In this document: piece by piece, positions 51,804 to 60,954 of the stretch
Numbering within the stretch: position 1 is the first letter of the stretch
How the letters are laid out: every line of letters starts with the position of its first letter
DNA from: Streptomyces sp. A2-16
Lineage (GTDB): Bacteria; Actinomycetota; Actinomycetes; Streptomycetales; Streptomycetaceae
NCBI RefSeq assembly: GCF_018128905.1
Contig: NZ_CP063808.1
Location: 1,860,001-1,924,000 of the forward strand
Reading direction: 5' to 3'
DNA: 64,000 bases
Notes under the pieces: model-generated
Database searches by the model: none
The model's input: the letters and a program-made list of their open reading frames with translations, nothing else
Told to the model about the DNA's origin: nothing
Translations under genes and position numbers: made by a program

Positions 51804-54800
51804 GTGCACCTCAAGGCCCTGACCCTCCGAGGGTTCAAGTCGTTCGCCTCGGCGACCACACTCCGGTTCGAGCCGGGGATCACGTGTGTCGTGGGGCCCA
51901 ACGGCTCGGGCAAGTCCAATGTGGTGGACGCGCTCAGCTGGGTCATGGGCGAGCAGGGCGCCAAGTCGCTGCGCGGCGGCAAGATGGAGGACGTCATCTT
52001 CGCCGGCACCACGGGGCGCCCCCCGCTGGGCCGTGCCGAGGTGTCCCTGACCATCGACAACTCCGACGGGGCCCTGCCCATCGAGTACGCCGAGGTCACC
52101 ATCACGCGGATCATGTTCCGCAACGGCGGCAGCGAGTACCAGATCAACGGCGACACCTGCCGTCTCCTGGACATCCAGGAACTCCTGTCCGACTCCGGCA
52201 TCGGCCGCGAGATGCACGTGATCGTCGGCCAGGGCCAGCTCGACTCCGTCCTGCACGCGGACCCGACGGGCCGCCGCGCCTTCATCGAGGAGGCCGCCGG
52301 CGTCCTCAAACACCGCAAGCGCAAGGAGAAGGCGCTGCGCAAGCTGGACGCGATGCAGGCCAACCTCGCGCGCGTGCAGGACCTCACCGACGAACTCCGG
52401 CGCCAGCTCAAGCCGCTCGGCCGGCAGGCGGCGGTCGCCCGCCGGGCCGCCGTCATCCAGGCCGACCTGCGCGACGCCCGCCTGCGGCTGCTCGCCGACG
52501 ATCTCGTACGACTGCGACAGGCGCTCCAGGCCGAGGTCGCGGACGAGGCCGCGCTGAAGGAGCGCAAGGAGGCCGCCGAGCAGGAGCTGAGGAAGGCCCT
52601 CCAGCGGGAGGGCCTTCTGGAGGACGAGGTACGGCAGCTCACTCCCCGTCTCCAGCGCGCCCAGCAGACCTGGTACGAGCTCTCCCAGCTCGCCGAGCGG
52701 GTGCGCGGCACGATCTCGCTGGCCGACGCACGCGTGAAGAGCGCGACCTCGGCGCCGCCCGAGGAACGGCGGGGCCGAGACCCCGAGGACATGGAACGCG
52801 AGGCCGCCCGGATCCGCGAGCAGGAGGCCGAGCTGGAGGCCGCCCTGGAGGCGGCCGAGCATGCCCTGGAGGACACGGTCGCGCACCGCTCCGAGCTGGA
52901 GCGCGAGCTCGTCCAGGAGGAGCGGCGGCTGAAGGACGTCGCCCGCGCCATCGCCGACCGCCGCGAGGGCCTCGCCCGCCTCAGCGGCCAGGTCAACGCG
53001 GCCCGTTCGCGCGCCGCCTCCGCCCAGGCCGAGATCGACCGCCTGGCCGCCGCGCGAGACGAGGCCGAGGAGCGGGCGTTCGCCGCGCAGGAGGAGTACG
53101 AGGCCCTGAAGGCCGAGGTGGACGGCCTCGACGCGGGCGATGCGGAGCTGGCGGAGCAGCACGACGCGGCCAAGCGGCGGCTCACGGAGGCGGAGGCCGC
53201 GCTGACGGCCTCCCGGGAGGCGACCACGGCGGCGGAACGCCGGCGCGCGGCGACGCAGGCCCGCCACGAGGCGCTGGCGATGGGGCTGCGGAGGAAGGAC
53301 GGGACGGGAGCGCTCCTGGGAGCGAAGGACCGCCTCACCGGCCTGCTGGGCCCGGCAGCGGAACTCCTCACGGTGGCCCCGGGCCACGAGGTCGCGCTGG
53401 CGGCGGCGTTCGGAGCGGCGGCGGACGCCCTCGCGGTGACGTCCCCGTCGGCGGCGGCAGAAGCGATCCGCCTGCTGAGGAAGCAGGACGCGGGCCGGGC
53501 GTCACTGCTCCTGGCCGGGGCTCCGGAGAGCGTTTCCGGGGGCGCGGGGACCTGTTCGACCAGCCACGACGGACCCGCGGACGCCACCCATCAGCACGCG
53601 GCAGATCTGGTCCGCGCCCCCCAGGATCTCCTCCCCGCGGTACGACGCCTGCTCCACGGCATGGTCGTCGTCGGCACCCTCGAGGACGCCGAGGACCTCG
53701 TCTACGCCAACCCCCACCTCACCGCCGTCACCGCCGAAGGCGACCTCCTGGGCGCCCACTTCGCCCACGGCGGCTCCGCGGGCGCCCCCAGCCTCCTGGA
53801 AGTACAGGCCTCCGTGGACGAGGCGGCGGCCGAACTCGAAGAGCTGGCGATCCGCTGCGAGGAACTCACCGAGGCCCAGCACACAGCCGTGGAGCGGCGC
53901 ACGGCAGCGGCCGCCCAGGTCGAGGAGCTCGGCGAGCGCCGCCGCGCCGCCGACCGCGAGAAGTCGGCCGTGGCCCAGCAGCTCGGCCGGCTGTCCGGTC
54001 AGGCGAAAGGCGCCGCCGGTGAAGCCGAGCGGTCCACGGCGGCGGCCACGCGCGCGCAGGACGCCCTGGAGAAGGCCCTCGAAGAGGTCGAGGAACTCGC
54101 CGAACGCCTCGCCGTCGCCGAGGAGATGCCGGTCGAGGAGGAGCCGGACACGTCGGTACGGGACCGTCTCGCCGCCGACGGCGCCAACGCCCGCCAGACC
54201 GAGATGGAGGCCCGCCTCCAGGTCCGTACCCACGAGGAGCGGGTCAAGGGACTGGCGGGACGGGCGGACTCCCTCGACCGGGCCGCCCGCGCGGAACGCG
54301 AGGCACGCGCGCGTGCCGAGCAGCGGAAGGCGAGGCTGCGGCACGAGGCCGCCGTCGCCGAGGCCGTCGCCTCCGGGGCCCGGCAGCTGCTCGCGCACGT
54401 GGAGGTGTCCCTCGCGCGCGCGGACCAGGAGCGGACCGCCGCCGACGCTGCCAAGGCGCTCAGGGAACGGGAGTTGACCGCCGCGCGGAACACCGGCCGC
54501 GACCTCAAGGCCGAGCTCGACAAGCTGACCGACTCCGTCCACCGGGGCGAGGTGCTGGGTGCCGAGAAGCGGATGCGGATCGAGCAGCTGGAGACCAAGG
54601 CACTGGAGGAGCTGGGGGTCGAACCGGCGGGCCTCGTCGAGGAGTACGGACCCCACCAGCTCGTCCCGCCCTCCCTGCCTGCCGAGGGGGAGGAGCTGCC
54701 CGAGGACCCGGAGCATCCGCGCAACCAGCCGAAGCAGTTCCACCGGGCCGAGCAGGAGAAGCGGCTCAAGGCGGCCGAGCGGGCGTACCAGCAGCTCGGC

Positions 54801-55388
54801 AAGGTCAATCCGCTCGCGCTGGAGGAGTTCGCGGCGCTGGAGGAGCGGCACAAGTTCCTCAGCGAGCAGCTGGAGGACCTGCGGAAGACCCGCGCCGACC
54901 TGCTGCAGGTGGTGAAGGAGGTCGACGAGCGCGTCGAGCAGGTCTTCACCGAGGCATACCGGGACACAGCCCGTGAGTTCGAGGGCGTCTTCAGCCGGCT
55001 CTTCCCGGGCGGCGAGGGACGGCTGATCCTGACCGACCCCGACAACATGCTCACCACCGGCGTGGACGTCGAGGCGCGGCCGCCGGGCAAGAAGGTCAAG
55101 CGGCTCAGCCTGCTCTCCGGTGGCGAGCGGTCTCTCACGGCCGTAGCGTTGCTGGTGTCGATCTTCAAGGCGCGGCCCAGCCCGTTCTACGTCATGGACG
55201 AGGTCGAGGCCGCGCTCGACGACACCAACCTCCAGCGGCTGATCCGCATCATGCAGGAGCTGCAGGAGGCCTCGCAGCTCATCGTGATCACGCACCAGAA
55301 GCGGACCATGGAGGTCGCGGACGCGCTGTACGGCGTCTCCATGCAGGGCGACGGGGTGTCGAAGGTCATCAGCCAGCGGCTCCGCTAG
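51804..55388 (+). CDS. smc: Chromosome segregation protein SMC
   Basis: 1194 residues from GTG at 51804 (MHLKALTLRGFKSFASAT), within the usual SMC length. The N-terminal ATPase half has CVVGPNGSGKSNVVDALSWVMGEQ near residue 35 (Walker A) and the Q-loop-like region. Two long coiled coils flank the hinge (near residues 500-660). The C-terminal half has the signature LSLLSGGERSLTAVALLVSIF and Walker B PFYVMDEVEAALDDTNLQRL. It compacts and segregates chromosomes with ScpAB. The open frame extends 11 codons above 51804 without a ribosome site. A REP-like fragment is embedded at 53539-53567. Confidence 0.96.
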   Translation: MHLKALTLRGFKSFASATTLRFEPGITCVVGPNGSGKSNVVDALSWVMGEQGAKSLRGGKMEDVIFAGTTGRPPLGRAEVSLTIDNSDGALPIEYAEVTITRIMFRNGGSEYQINGDTCRLLDIQELLSDSGIGREMHVIVGQGQLDSVLHADPTGRRAFIEEAAGVLKHRKRKEKALRKLDAMQANLARVQDLTDELRRQLKPLGRQAAVARRAAVIQADLRDARLRLLADDLVRLRQALQAEVADEAALKERKEAAEQELRKALQREGLLEDEVRQLTPRLQRAQQTWYELSQLAERVRGTISLADARVKSATSAPPEERRGRDPEDMEREAARIREQEAELEAALEAAEHALEDTVAHRSELERELVQEERRLKDVARAIADRREGLARLSGQVNAARSRAASAQAEIDRLAAARDEAEERAFAAQEEYEALKAEVDGLDAGDAELAEQHDAAKRRLTEAEAALTASREATTAAERRRAATQARHEALAMGLRRKDGTGALLGAKDRLTGLLGPAAELLTVAPGHEVALAAAFGAAADALAVTSPSAAAEAIRLLRKQDAGRASLLLAGAPESVSGGAGTCSTSHDGPADATHQHAADLVRAPQDLLPAVRRLLHGMVVVGTLEDAEDLVYANPHLTAVTAEGDLLGAHFAHGGSAGAPSLLEVQASVDEAAAELEELAIRCEELTEAQHTAVERRTAAAAQVEELGERRRAADREKSAVAQQLGRLSGQAKGAAGEAERSTAAATRAQDALEKALEEVEELAERLAVAEEMPVEEEPDTSVRDRLAADGANARQTEMEARLQVRTHEERVKGLAGRADSLDRAARAEREARARAEQRKARLRHEAAVAEAVASGARQLLAHVEVSLARADQERTAADAAKALRERELTAARNTGRDLKAELDKLTDSVHRGEVLGAEKRMRIEQLETKALEELGVEPAGLVEEYGPHQLVPPSLPAEGEELPEDPEHPRNQPKQFHRAEQEKRLKAAERAYQQLGKVNPLALEEFAALEERHKFLSEQLEDLRKTRADLLQVVKEVDERVEQVFTEAYRDTAREFEGVFSRLFPGGEGRLILTDPDNMLTTGVDVEARPPGKKVKRLSLLSGGERSLTAVALLVSIFKARPSPFYVMDEVEAALDDTNLQRLIRIMQELQEASQLIVITHQKRTMEVADALYGVSMQGDGVSKVISQRLR
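53539..53567 (+). repeat. REP-like element fragment inside the smc coding sequence
   Basis: 25 of 29 bases match the right arm and flank of the intergenic hairpin element at 3162-3190 (GGGGCGCGGGGA identical, then CTG, CGAC and AGCCAC with four mismatches). It is in frame and codes for a Gly/Ser/Thr-rich stretch (GGAGTCSTSHDG) in the hinge region of SMC. Confidence 0.6.
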
Positions 55389-55556
55389 TCCGTTCGTCTA
55401 CCCCGTTTTCATCTGTTCATTCTTTGAACTCAGAATCCTCACCTGTGCCTGTTTTCTCACACCGCCCCAGCTGTTGCTTTCGGAACTTGAAGGCATAAGG
55501 TCTTCATCGTTGTTCTTGCCTTCAGGCAGCGTTGCCGATGGCCTTAGGAGTGGAAC

Positions 55557-56975
55557 GTGACCAGCACAGCCCAGGCGCAGAAGTCAGGAGCCGGAACGGC
55601 TCATCCCGATCATCTCGGGCACGTCATCTTCATCGCGGCGGCGGCCGCGATGGGCGGGTTCCTCTTCGGCTACGACAGCTCCGTGATCAACGGCGCCGTC
55701 GAGGCCATCCGGGACCGCTACGACATCGGCTCCGCGGCCCTGGCGCAGGTCATCGCCATCGCCCTGATCGGCTGCGCGATCGGCGCGGCGACCGCCGGAC
55801 GCATCGCGGACCGCATCGGCCGTATCCGCTGCATGCAGATCTCGGCCGCCCTCTTCACGGTCAGCGCCGTCGGTTCGGCGCTGCCCTTCGCGCTGTACGA
55901 CCTGGCGTTCTGGCGGATCGTCGGCGGCTTCGCCATCGGCATGGCCTCCGTCATCGGCCCCGCCTACATCGCCGAGGTCGCCCCGCCCGCCTACCGCGGC
56001 CGTCTCGGGTCCTTCCAGCAGGCCGCGATCGTCATCGGCATCGCCATCTCGCAGCTGGTCAACTGGGGCCTGCTGAACGCGGCCGGCGGCGACCAGCGCG
56101 GCAAGCTGATGGGCCTGGAGGCCTGGCAGGTCATGCTCGGCGTCATGGTGATCCCGGCCGTCCTCTACGGTCTGCTCTCCTTCGCGATCCCCGAGTCCCC
56201 GCGCTTCCTGATCTCCGTCGGCAAGCGCGAGCGGGCCCGCGAGATCCTCGCCGAGGTCGAGGGCGACAAGATCGACCTCACCGCCCGCGTCGCCGAGATC
56301 GAGCACGCGATGAAGAGCGAGCACAAGTCGACCTTCAAGGACCTGCTCGGCGGCTCCTTCTTCTTCAAGCCGATCGTCTGGGTCGGCATCGGCCTGTCGG
56401 TCTTCCAGCAGTTCGTCGGCATCAACGTCGCGTTCTACTACTCCTCGACGCTGTGGCAGTCGGTCGGCGTCGACCCGACGGACTCGTTCTTCTACTCCTT
56501 CACGACGTCGATCATCAACATCGTCGGCACCGTGATCGCGATGATCTTCGTGGACCGCATCGGCCGCCGCCCGCTCGCCCTGATCGGTTCGGTCGGCATG
56601 GTGATCGGTCTCGCGCTGGAGGCCTGGGCGTTCTCCTTCGACCTCGTCGACGGCAAGCTGCCGGCCGCGCAGGGCTGGACCGCGCTGATCGCCGCCCACG
56701 TGTTCGTCCTCTTCTTCGCCCTGTCCTGGGGTGTGGTCGTCTGGGTCTTCCTCGGCGAGATGTTCCCGAACCGGATCCGCGCCGCCGCGCTCGGCGTGGC
56801 CGCGTCCGCGCAGTGGATCGCCAACTGGGCCATCACCGCGAGCTTCCCGTCGCTGGCCGACTGGAACCTCTCCGCGACCTACGTGATCTACACGGTCTTC
56901 GCCGCGCTCTCCATCCCGTTCGTCCTCAAGTACGTCAAGGAGACGAAGGGCAAGGCGCTGGAGGAGATGGGCTGA
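55557..56975 (+). CDS. glcP: Sugar-porter MFS permease, glucose permease GlcP
   Basis: 472 residues from GTG at 55557, with AGGAG eight bases upstream. A 12-helix sugar porter with the family motifs GFLFGYDSSVINGAV (helix 1), RIADRIGRIRCM (loop 2-3), RGRLGSFQQ and PESPRFLI after helix 6, VDRIGRRPLALIG (loop 8-9) and FLGEMFPNRIRAAALG. It imports glucose by proton symport. In S. coelicolor the matching gene at this position is the principal glucose permease glcP1 (SCO5578, by recall), induced by glucose. The 168-base upstream gap must hold its promoter. Confidence 0.92.
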   Translation: MTSTAQAQKSGAGTAHPDHLGHVIFIAAAAAMGGFLFGYDSSVINGAVEAIRDRYDIGSAALAQVIAIALIGCAIGAATAGRIADRIGRIRCMQISAALFTVSAVGSALPFALYDLAFWRIVGGFAIGMASVIGPAYIAEVAPPAYRGRLGSFQQAAIVIGIAISQLVNWGLLNAAGGDQRGKLMGLEAWQVMLGVMVIPAVLYGLLSFAIPESPRFLISVGKRERAREILAEVEGDKIDLTARVAEIEHAMKSEHKSTFKDLLGGSFFFKPIVWVGIGLSVFQQFVGINVAFYYSSTLWQSVGVDPTDSFFYSFTTSIINIVGTVIAMIFVDRIGRRPLALIGSVGMVIGLALEAWAFSFDLVDGKLPAAQGWTALIAAHVFVLFFALSWGVVVWVFLGEMFPNRIRAAALGVAASAQWIANWAITASFPSLADWNLSATYVIYTVFAALSIPFVLKYVKETKGKALEEMG

Positions 56976-57036
56976 CGGCCCACCCGCGAGCCCGGGGGGA
57001 GGGGCCAACACCCCGCTGCCCCTCTCCCCGAACCTT

Positions 57037-57080
57037 CCGCCGCCCCCGGTCCAGGCAACCGCCTGGACCGGGGGCGGCGG
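57037..57080. terminator. Long perfect hairpin terminator after glcP
   Basis: CCGCCGCCCCCGGTCCAGGC and GCCTGGACCGGGGGCGGCGG, a 20-base perfect stem with an AACC loop, between convergent glcP and the LLM oxidoreductase; likely bidirectional. Confidence 0.88.
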
Positions 57081-57127
57081 TGCTGTACGCGCGCGGGGTC
57101 ACCGGAGTCCGTGCGCTCGCGCCCGGC

Positions 57128-58099
57128 TCAGCCGGCCAGTGCCGGGAGCACCCGTTCCGCGAACAGCCGCAGGCTCCGCCACCCCTCCTCCACCGGCATC
57201 CCGCCCGCCAGCGGATGCAGGACGAGGTTGTCGAGTCCCAGCTCCACGCACTGGTCCGGCGTGAGGATCCGGTACACGCCCTCCGACCGGAGTTCCTCCA
57301 CACTGGTCGCCGCCGACCGGACCGCCGAGCGGATGTCGCCGGACTGCCAGGAGGCGTACGTGCGGGCCTCGTGCAGGAAGTGCTCTCCGTGCCGTGCCCA
57401 CACCTCGTCCGGGTTCTCGGCGATGTGCAGCAGGGGGGTCTCGGCGGTCGGCATCATGGTCCAGCCCTCGGTGCCGTACTCGACGAGCTGCTCCTTGTAG
57501 TACGCCTCCAGCTCCGGCAGATGCGCGCTGGGGAAGAACGGCAGACCCAGGCGGGCGGCCCGGCGAGCCGCGGCCTTGGAGGAGCCGCCGACCAGGAGGA
57601 GGGGGTGCGGATCGGTGAAGGGGCGCGGGGTGACCCGTACCGTTCGGCCGCGGTACTCGAACTCCTCGCCGGTCCAGGCTTTGAGCAGGGTCTCCAGGAG
57701 CTCGTCCTGCAGTCGGCCGCGCCGCCGCCAGTCCACGTCGAACAGGGCGTACTCCTCGGGCCGGTACCCGATCCCGGCGACCGTCACCAGCCGGCCGCCG
57801 CTCTGCAGATCCAGTACGGCGATCTCCTCGGCCAGGCGGAGCGGGTCGTGCAGCGGGCCGATCACCGCGGAGACGGTGACCGCGATCCTGCGCGTCGCGC
57901 CGAAGACCGCGCCCGCGAAGGCGAAGGGCGACGGCAGCCAGTTGTTGTCGACGCCGTGGTGCTCCTCGGTCTGCACGGTGCTGATCCCGTGCTCGTCGGC
58001 GTACGCGGCCATGTCCAGGGCAGCCCGGTAGCGGGCGCTGAGGGAGGCGGGCGTCGCGCCGGGCTCGACGAGGTTGAAACGGACGACCGTGACGGGCAT
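57128..58099 (-). CDS. LLM-class (F420/FMN-dependent) oxidoreductase
   Basis: 323 residues from ATG at 58099. A luciferase-like TIM barrel: AAYADEHGISTVQTEEHHGVDNN near residue 32, VTVSAVIGPLHDPLRLAEEIAVLD near 75, AGIGYRPEEYALFDVDWRRRG near 110, PLLLVGGSSKAAARRAARLG near 165. Relatives use F420H2 or FMNH2; the actinobacterial LLM group leans to F420. The substrate is unknown. It lies 53 bases behind the NCS1 permease gene in the same direction, suggesting one unit and a transported nitrogen-containing substrate. Confidence 0.85.
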   Translation of the reverse strand: MPVTVVRFNLVEPGATPASLSARYRAALDMAAYADEHGISTVQTEEHHGVDNNWLPSPFAFAGAVFGATRRIAVTVSAVIGPLHDPLRLAEEIAVLDLQSGGRLVTVAGIGYRPEEYALFDVDWRRRGRLQDELLETLLKAWTGEEFEYRGRTVRVTPRPFTDPHPLLLVGGSSKAAARRAARLGLPFFPSAHLPELEAYYKEQLVEYGTEGWTMMPTAETPLLHIAENPDEVWARHGEHFLHEARTYASWQSGDIRSAVRSAATSVEELRSEGVYRILTPDQCVELGLDNLVLHPLAGGMPVEEGWRSLRLFAERVLPALAG

Positions 58100-58152
58100 G
58101 GGGGTCCCCCTTCACCGGGCGGATGGTGCGGGGGACGGTAGCTGACGGAACG

Positions 58153-59568
58153 TCAGATCGCCATGGCCGCGGGGTCGCCGTACCGGGGCTCCACGACCGG
58201 AGGTTTCGGCAGCACCGCGTACAGCAGCCCCGAGACCGCGATCGTCGCCGCCCAGCCGAGGCCGTACTCGCCGACCGGGTTGTCCGCGGCGAACGGGCCG
58301 GTGAACCAGTCGGACGCGGTGAACAGGAGACCCGTGCCGAGGCCCGCCGCCCACGCGGTGACCGCGGCCGTGCCGAAGCCGTGCCGGTACCAGTAGGCGC
58401 CGGCCGGGGTCGTGTCGAGCAGTGCCTCGCCGTCGTACGACGTCCTGCGCAGCATGTCGGCGCCGAAGACGCCGGCCCACGCCGAGAAGGCCACCGCGAG
58501 CAGGGAGAGGAAGGCGACGAAAGTGCCCAGGAAGCTCGTCGCCGCCAGCATGAGGATGCCGCCGAGGACCAGTGAGATCAGCGCGTTGACCGAGACCGCC
58601 CAGTGCCGCGGGACACGGAAGCCGAGCGCCTGCGCGGTGAAGCCCGCGGAGTACATGGACATCGAGTTGATCAGCAGGGTGCCGACCAGGGCGATCAGGA
58701 GATAGGGCACGGCGAGCCACAGCGGCAGGATCTCGCCGAGGAAGGACACCGGGTCCGGGGCCCGGGCCAGGTCCGGGGTCGCGGACGCCATGACCGTGCC
58801 CATGAGGAGCATCGGCAGGACGACGACCCCGGCGCCGCCCACCGTGTTGCGTACGATCGCCGCCGAGGACGCCGTACCCGGCAGATAGCGTGTGAAGTCG
58901 GGGGAGGAGGGCACCCAGCTGATCCCCCCGGCCGCGATCAGGCCGATGCCCGTGATCATCGCCGACGTCGGTCCCGCGGCCCGGCCGAACACCTCGCCCC
59001 AGTCCGCGACGACGAGCAGCCGGACGAGCACCAGGACCGAGAAGGCGGCGAAGAGCCAGGCCGCCCCCTTGGTGCACCTCTGCAGGACGCCGATGCCCAG
59101 GCCGGAGATCGCGAAGGTCGCGAGCACGAAGAACAGCAGTGTCACCACGATCAGGGCGGTACCGCCGTGGACGCCGAAGAGGATGTTCAGGACGGTGAGC
59201 AGCGCGTAGGCACCCGTCACCGCGTTGATCGTCTCCCAGCCCCAGCGGGCGACCCAGATCAGCGCCCCGGGCAGCAGATTGCCGCGCTGCCCGAAGACCG
59301 CGCGGGACAGCGCCGTACCGGGGGCGCCGCCGCGCCTGCCCGCGATCGAGATCAGCCCCACCAGGCCGTACGACACGGCCGGCGCGGTGACACCGACGGT
59401 GAGGACCTGCCAGAAGTTGAGGCCGTACGACACGGCCAGGCCCGCTCCCATCGTCAGGAGCAGGACGCTGATGTTGGCGGCGACCCAGGTGGGGAACAGG
59501 CTCCTGGTCCGTGCGGTGCGCTCCTGCTCGGGGACCGGTTCCAGACCGTGGGTTTCGAGGGCACTCAC
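58153..59568 (-). CDS. NCS1-family nucleobase/cytosine permease
   Basis: 471 residues from GTG at 59568 (MSALETHGLEPVPEQERTAR), with AGGGTG near; TTG at 59574 is two codons upstream. About 12 membrane helices. The NCS1 pattern is TWVAANISVLLLTMGAGLAVSYGLNFWQVL at the start and APGTALSRAVFGQRGNLLPGALIWVARWGWETIN, with SWVPSSPDFTRYLP near residue 220, typical of cytosine/purine/allantoin transporters. It imports a nucleobase-like compound by cation symport. It is divergent from ftsY and in tandem with the LLM oxidoreductase. Confidence 0.88.
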   Translation of the reverse strand: MSALETHGLEPVPEQERTARTRSLFPTWVAANISVLLLTMGAGLAVSYGLNFWQVLTVGVTAPAVSYGLVGLISIAGRRGGAPGTALSRAVFGQRGNLLPGALIWVARWGWETINAVTGAYALLTVLNILFGVHGGTALIVVTLLFFVLATFAISGLGIGVLQRCTKGAAWLFAAFSVLVLVRLLVVADWGEVFGRAAGPTSAMITGIGLIAAGGISWVPSSPDFTRYLPGTASSAAIVRNTVGGAGVVVLPMLLMGTVMASATPDLARAPDPVSFLGEILPLWLAVPYLLIALVGTLLINSMSMYSAGFTAQALGFRVPRHWAVSVNALISLVLGGILMLAATSFLGTFVAFLSLLAVAFSAWAGVFGADMLRRTSYDGEALLDTTPAGAYWYRHGFGTAAVTAWAAGLGTGLLFTASDWFTGPFAADNPVGEYGLGWAATIAVSGLLYAVLPKPPVVEPRYGDPAAMAI

Positions 59569-59673
59569 AAGCAATCACCCTATATGCGGTGAAAAGTCAC
59601 CGAATGGGCTCGCGCTCACCCAGCGCTGCGGCGCCGTCTCCCCGGCGGGGCCGGGATGGATACTGGACGGGTT

Positions 59674-60867
59674 ATGGAAACCGTCATCCTTGCTGTAGTC
59701 ATCGCCGTGGTCGTGCTCGGTGTGCTCGGCGGGCTCGTCGTCGGCAGCCGGCGCAAGAAGTCGCTGCCCCCGCCACCTCCCGCCGCTCCCGACATCACCG
59801 CCCCTCCGGCCGAGCCGCACGTCGGCGACGAGGCCGAGACTCCGCGCGACGAACCGCGCCGGACCATAGAGGAGGTCGATCTCCCGGGCGGCTCGGCGCC
59901 GCCCGTCGTGGAAGAACTCCCCCCGACCGAGCTCGAGGTCCCCGAGCCCACCGCCGGACGCCTCGTCCGGCTGCGCACCCGGCTATCCCGCTCGCAGAAC
60001 GCGCTCGGCAAGGGGCTGCTCACGCTCCTGTCGCGCGAGCACCTCGACGACGACACCTGGGAGGAGATCGAGGACATCCTCCTCACCGCCGACGTCGGCG
60101 TGGCCCCCACCCAGGAGCTGGTCGACGGGCTGCGTGAGCGGGTGAAGGTGCTCGGCACCCGCACCCCGGACGAACTGCGCGGGCTGCTGCGCGCGGAACT
60201 GCTCAAGCTGGTCGGCACCGAGGTCGACCGCACCGTGAGGACCGAGCCCGAGGAGCGCAAGCCGGGCATCGTCATGGTCGTCGGGGTCAACGGCACCGGC
60301 AAGACCACCACCACCGGCAAGCTCGCGCGCGTGCTCGTGGCCGACGGGCGCAGCGTCGTGCTGGGTGCCGCCGACACCTTCCGGGCCGCCGCCGCCGACC
60401 AGCTCCAGACCTGGGGCGAGCGGGTGGGCGCCCACACCGTGCGCGGGCCCGAGGGCGGCGATCCCGCCTCCGTCGCCTTCGACGCGGTGAAGGAGGGCAA
60501 GGAGATGGGGGTCGACGTGGTCCTCATCGACACCGCCGGCCGCCTCCACACCAAGACCGGCCTCATGGACGAGCTCGGCAAGGTCAAGCGGGTCGTGGAG
60601 AAGCACGCGCCGCTCGACGAGGTGCTGCTCGTCCTGGACGCCACCACCGGGCAGAACGGCCTGGTGCAGGCCCGCGTCTTCGCCGAGGTCGTCGACATCA
60701 CCGGCATCGTGCTGACCAAGCTGGACGGCACGGCCAAGGGCGGCATCGTGGTCGCGGTCCAGCGCGAACTCGGTGTGCCGGTCAAGCTGATCGGACTGGG
60801 CGAGGGCGCCGACGATCTGGCGCCGTTCGAGCCGGAAGCGTTCGTGGATGCCCTTATCGGCGAGTGA
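59674..60867 (+). CDS. ftsY: Signal recognition particle receptor FtsY
   Basis: 397 residues from ATG at 59674. An N-terminal membrane helix (VILAVVIAVVVLGVLGGLVVG), common in actinobacterial FtsY. An acidic Pro-rich linker follows, then the N domain (WEEIEDILLTADVGV) and the G domain of SRP GTPases (VGVNGTGKTTTTGKLA, AADTFRAAAADQL, VLIDTAGRLHTKTGLMDEL, LTKLDGTAKGG). It docks SRP-bound ribosomes at the membrane for insertion of membrane proteins. The codon at 59656 is in frame but lacks support. A terminator hairpin follows. Confidence 0.96.
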   Translation: METVILAVVIAVVVLGVLGGLVVGSRRKKSLPPPPPAAPDITAPPAEPHVGDEAETPRDEPRRTIEEVDLPGGSAPPVVEELPPTELEVPEPTAGRLVRLRTRLSRSQNALGKGLLTLLSREHLDDDTWEEIEDILLTADVGVAPTQELVDGLRERVKVLGTRTPDELRGLLRAELLKLVGTEVDRTVRTEPEERKPGIVMVVGVNGTGKTTTTGKLARVLVADGRSVVLGAADTFRAAAADQLQTWGERVGAHTVRGPEGGDPASVAFDAVKEGKEMGVDVVLIDTAGRLHTKTGLMDELGKVKRVVEKHAPLDEVLLVLDATTGQNGLVQARVFAEVVDITGIVLTKLDGTAKGGIVVAVQRELGVPVKLIGLGEGADDLAPFEPEAFVDALIGE

Positions 60868-60885
60868 GAGACCCCGCGCACGAGG

Positions 60886-60924
60886 AAGCGCCCGCCCCCC
60901 AGGTGCAGTGGGGAGCGGGCGCTT
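60886..60924. terminator. Hairpin terminator after ftsY
   Basis: AAGCGCCCGC pairs with GCGGGCGCTT, with further G/C pairing inside; it lies between convergent ftsY and the primase-like gene. Confidence 0.8.
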
Positions 60925-60954
60925 CGCTGTGCGTGGCAGCTCCGCCGTGTACGG

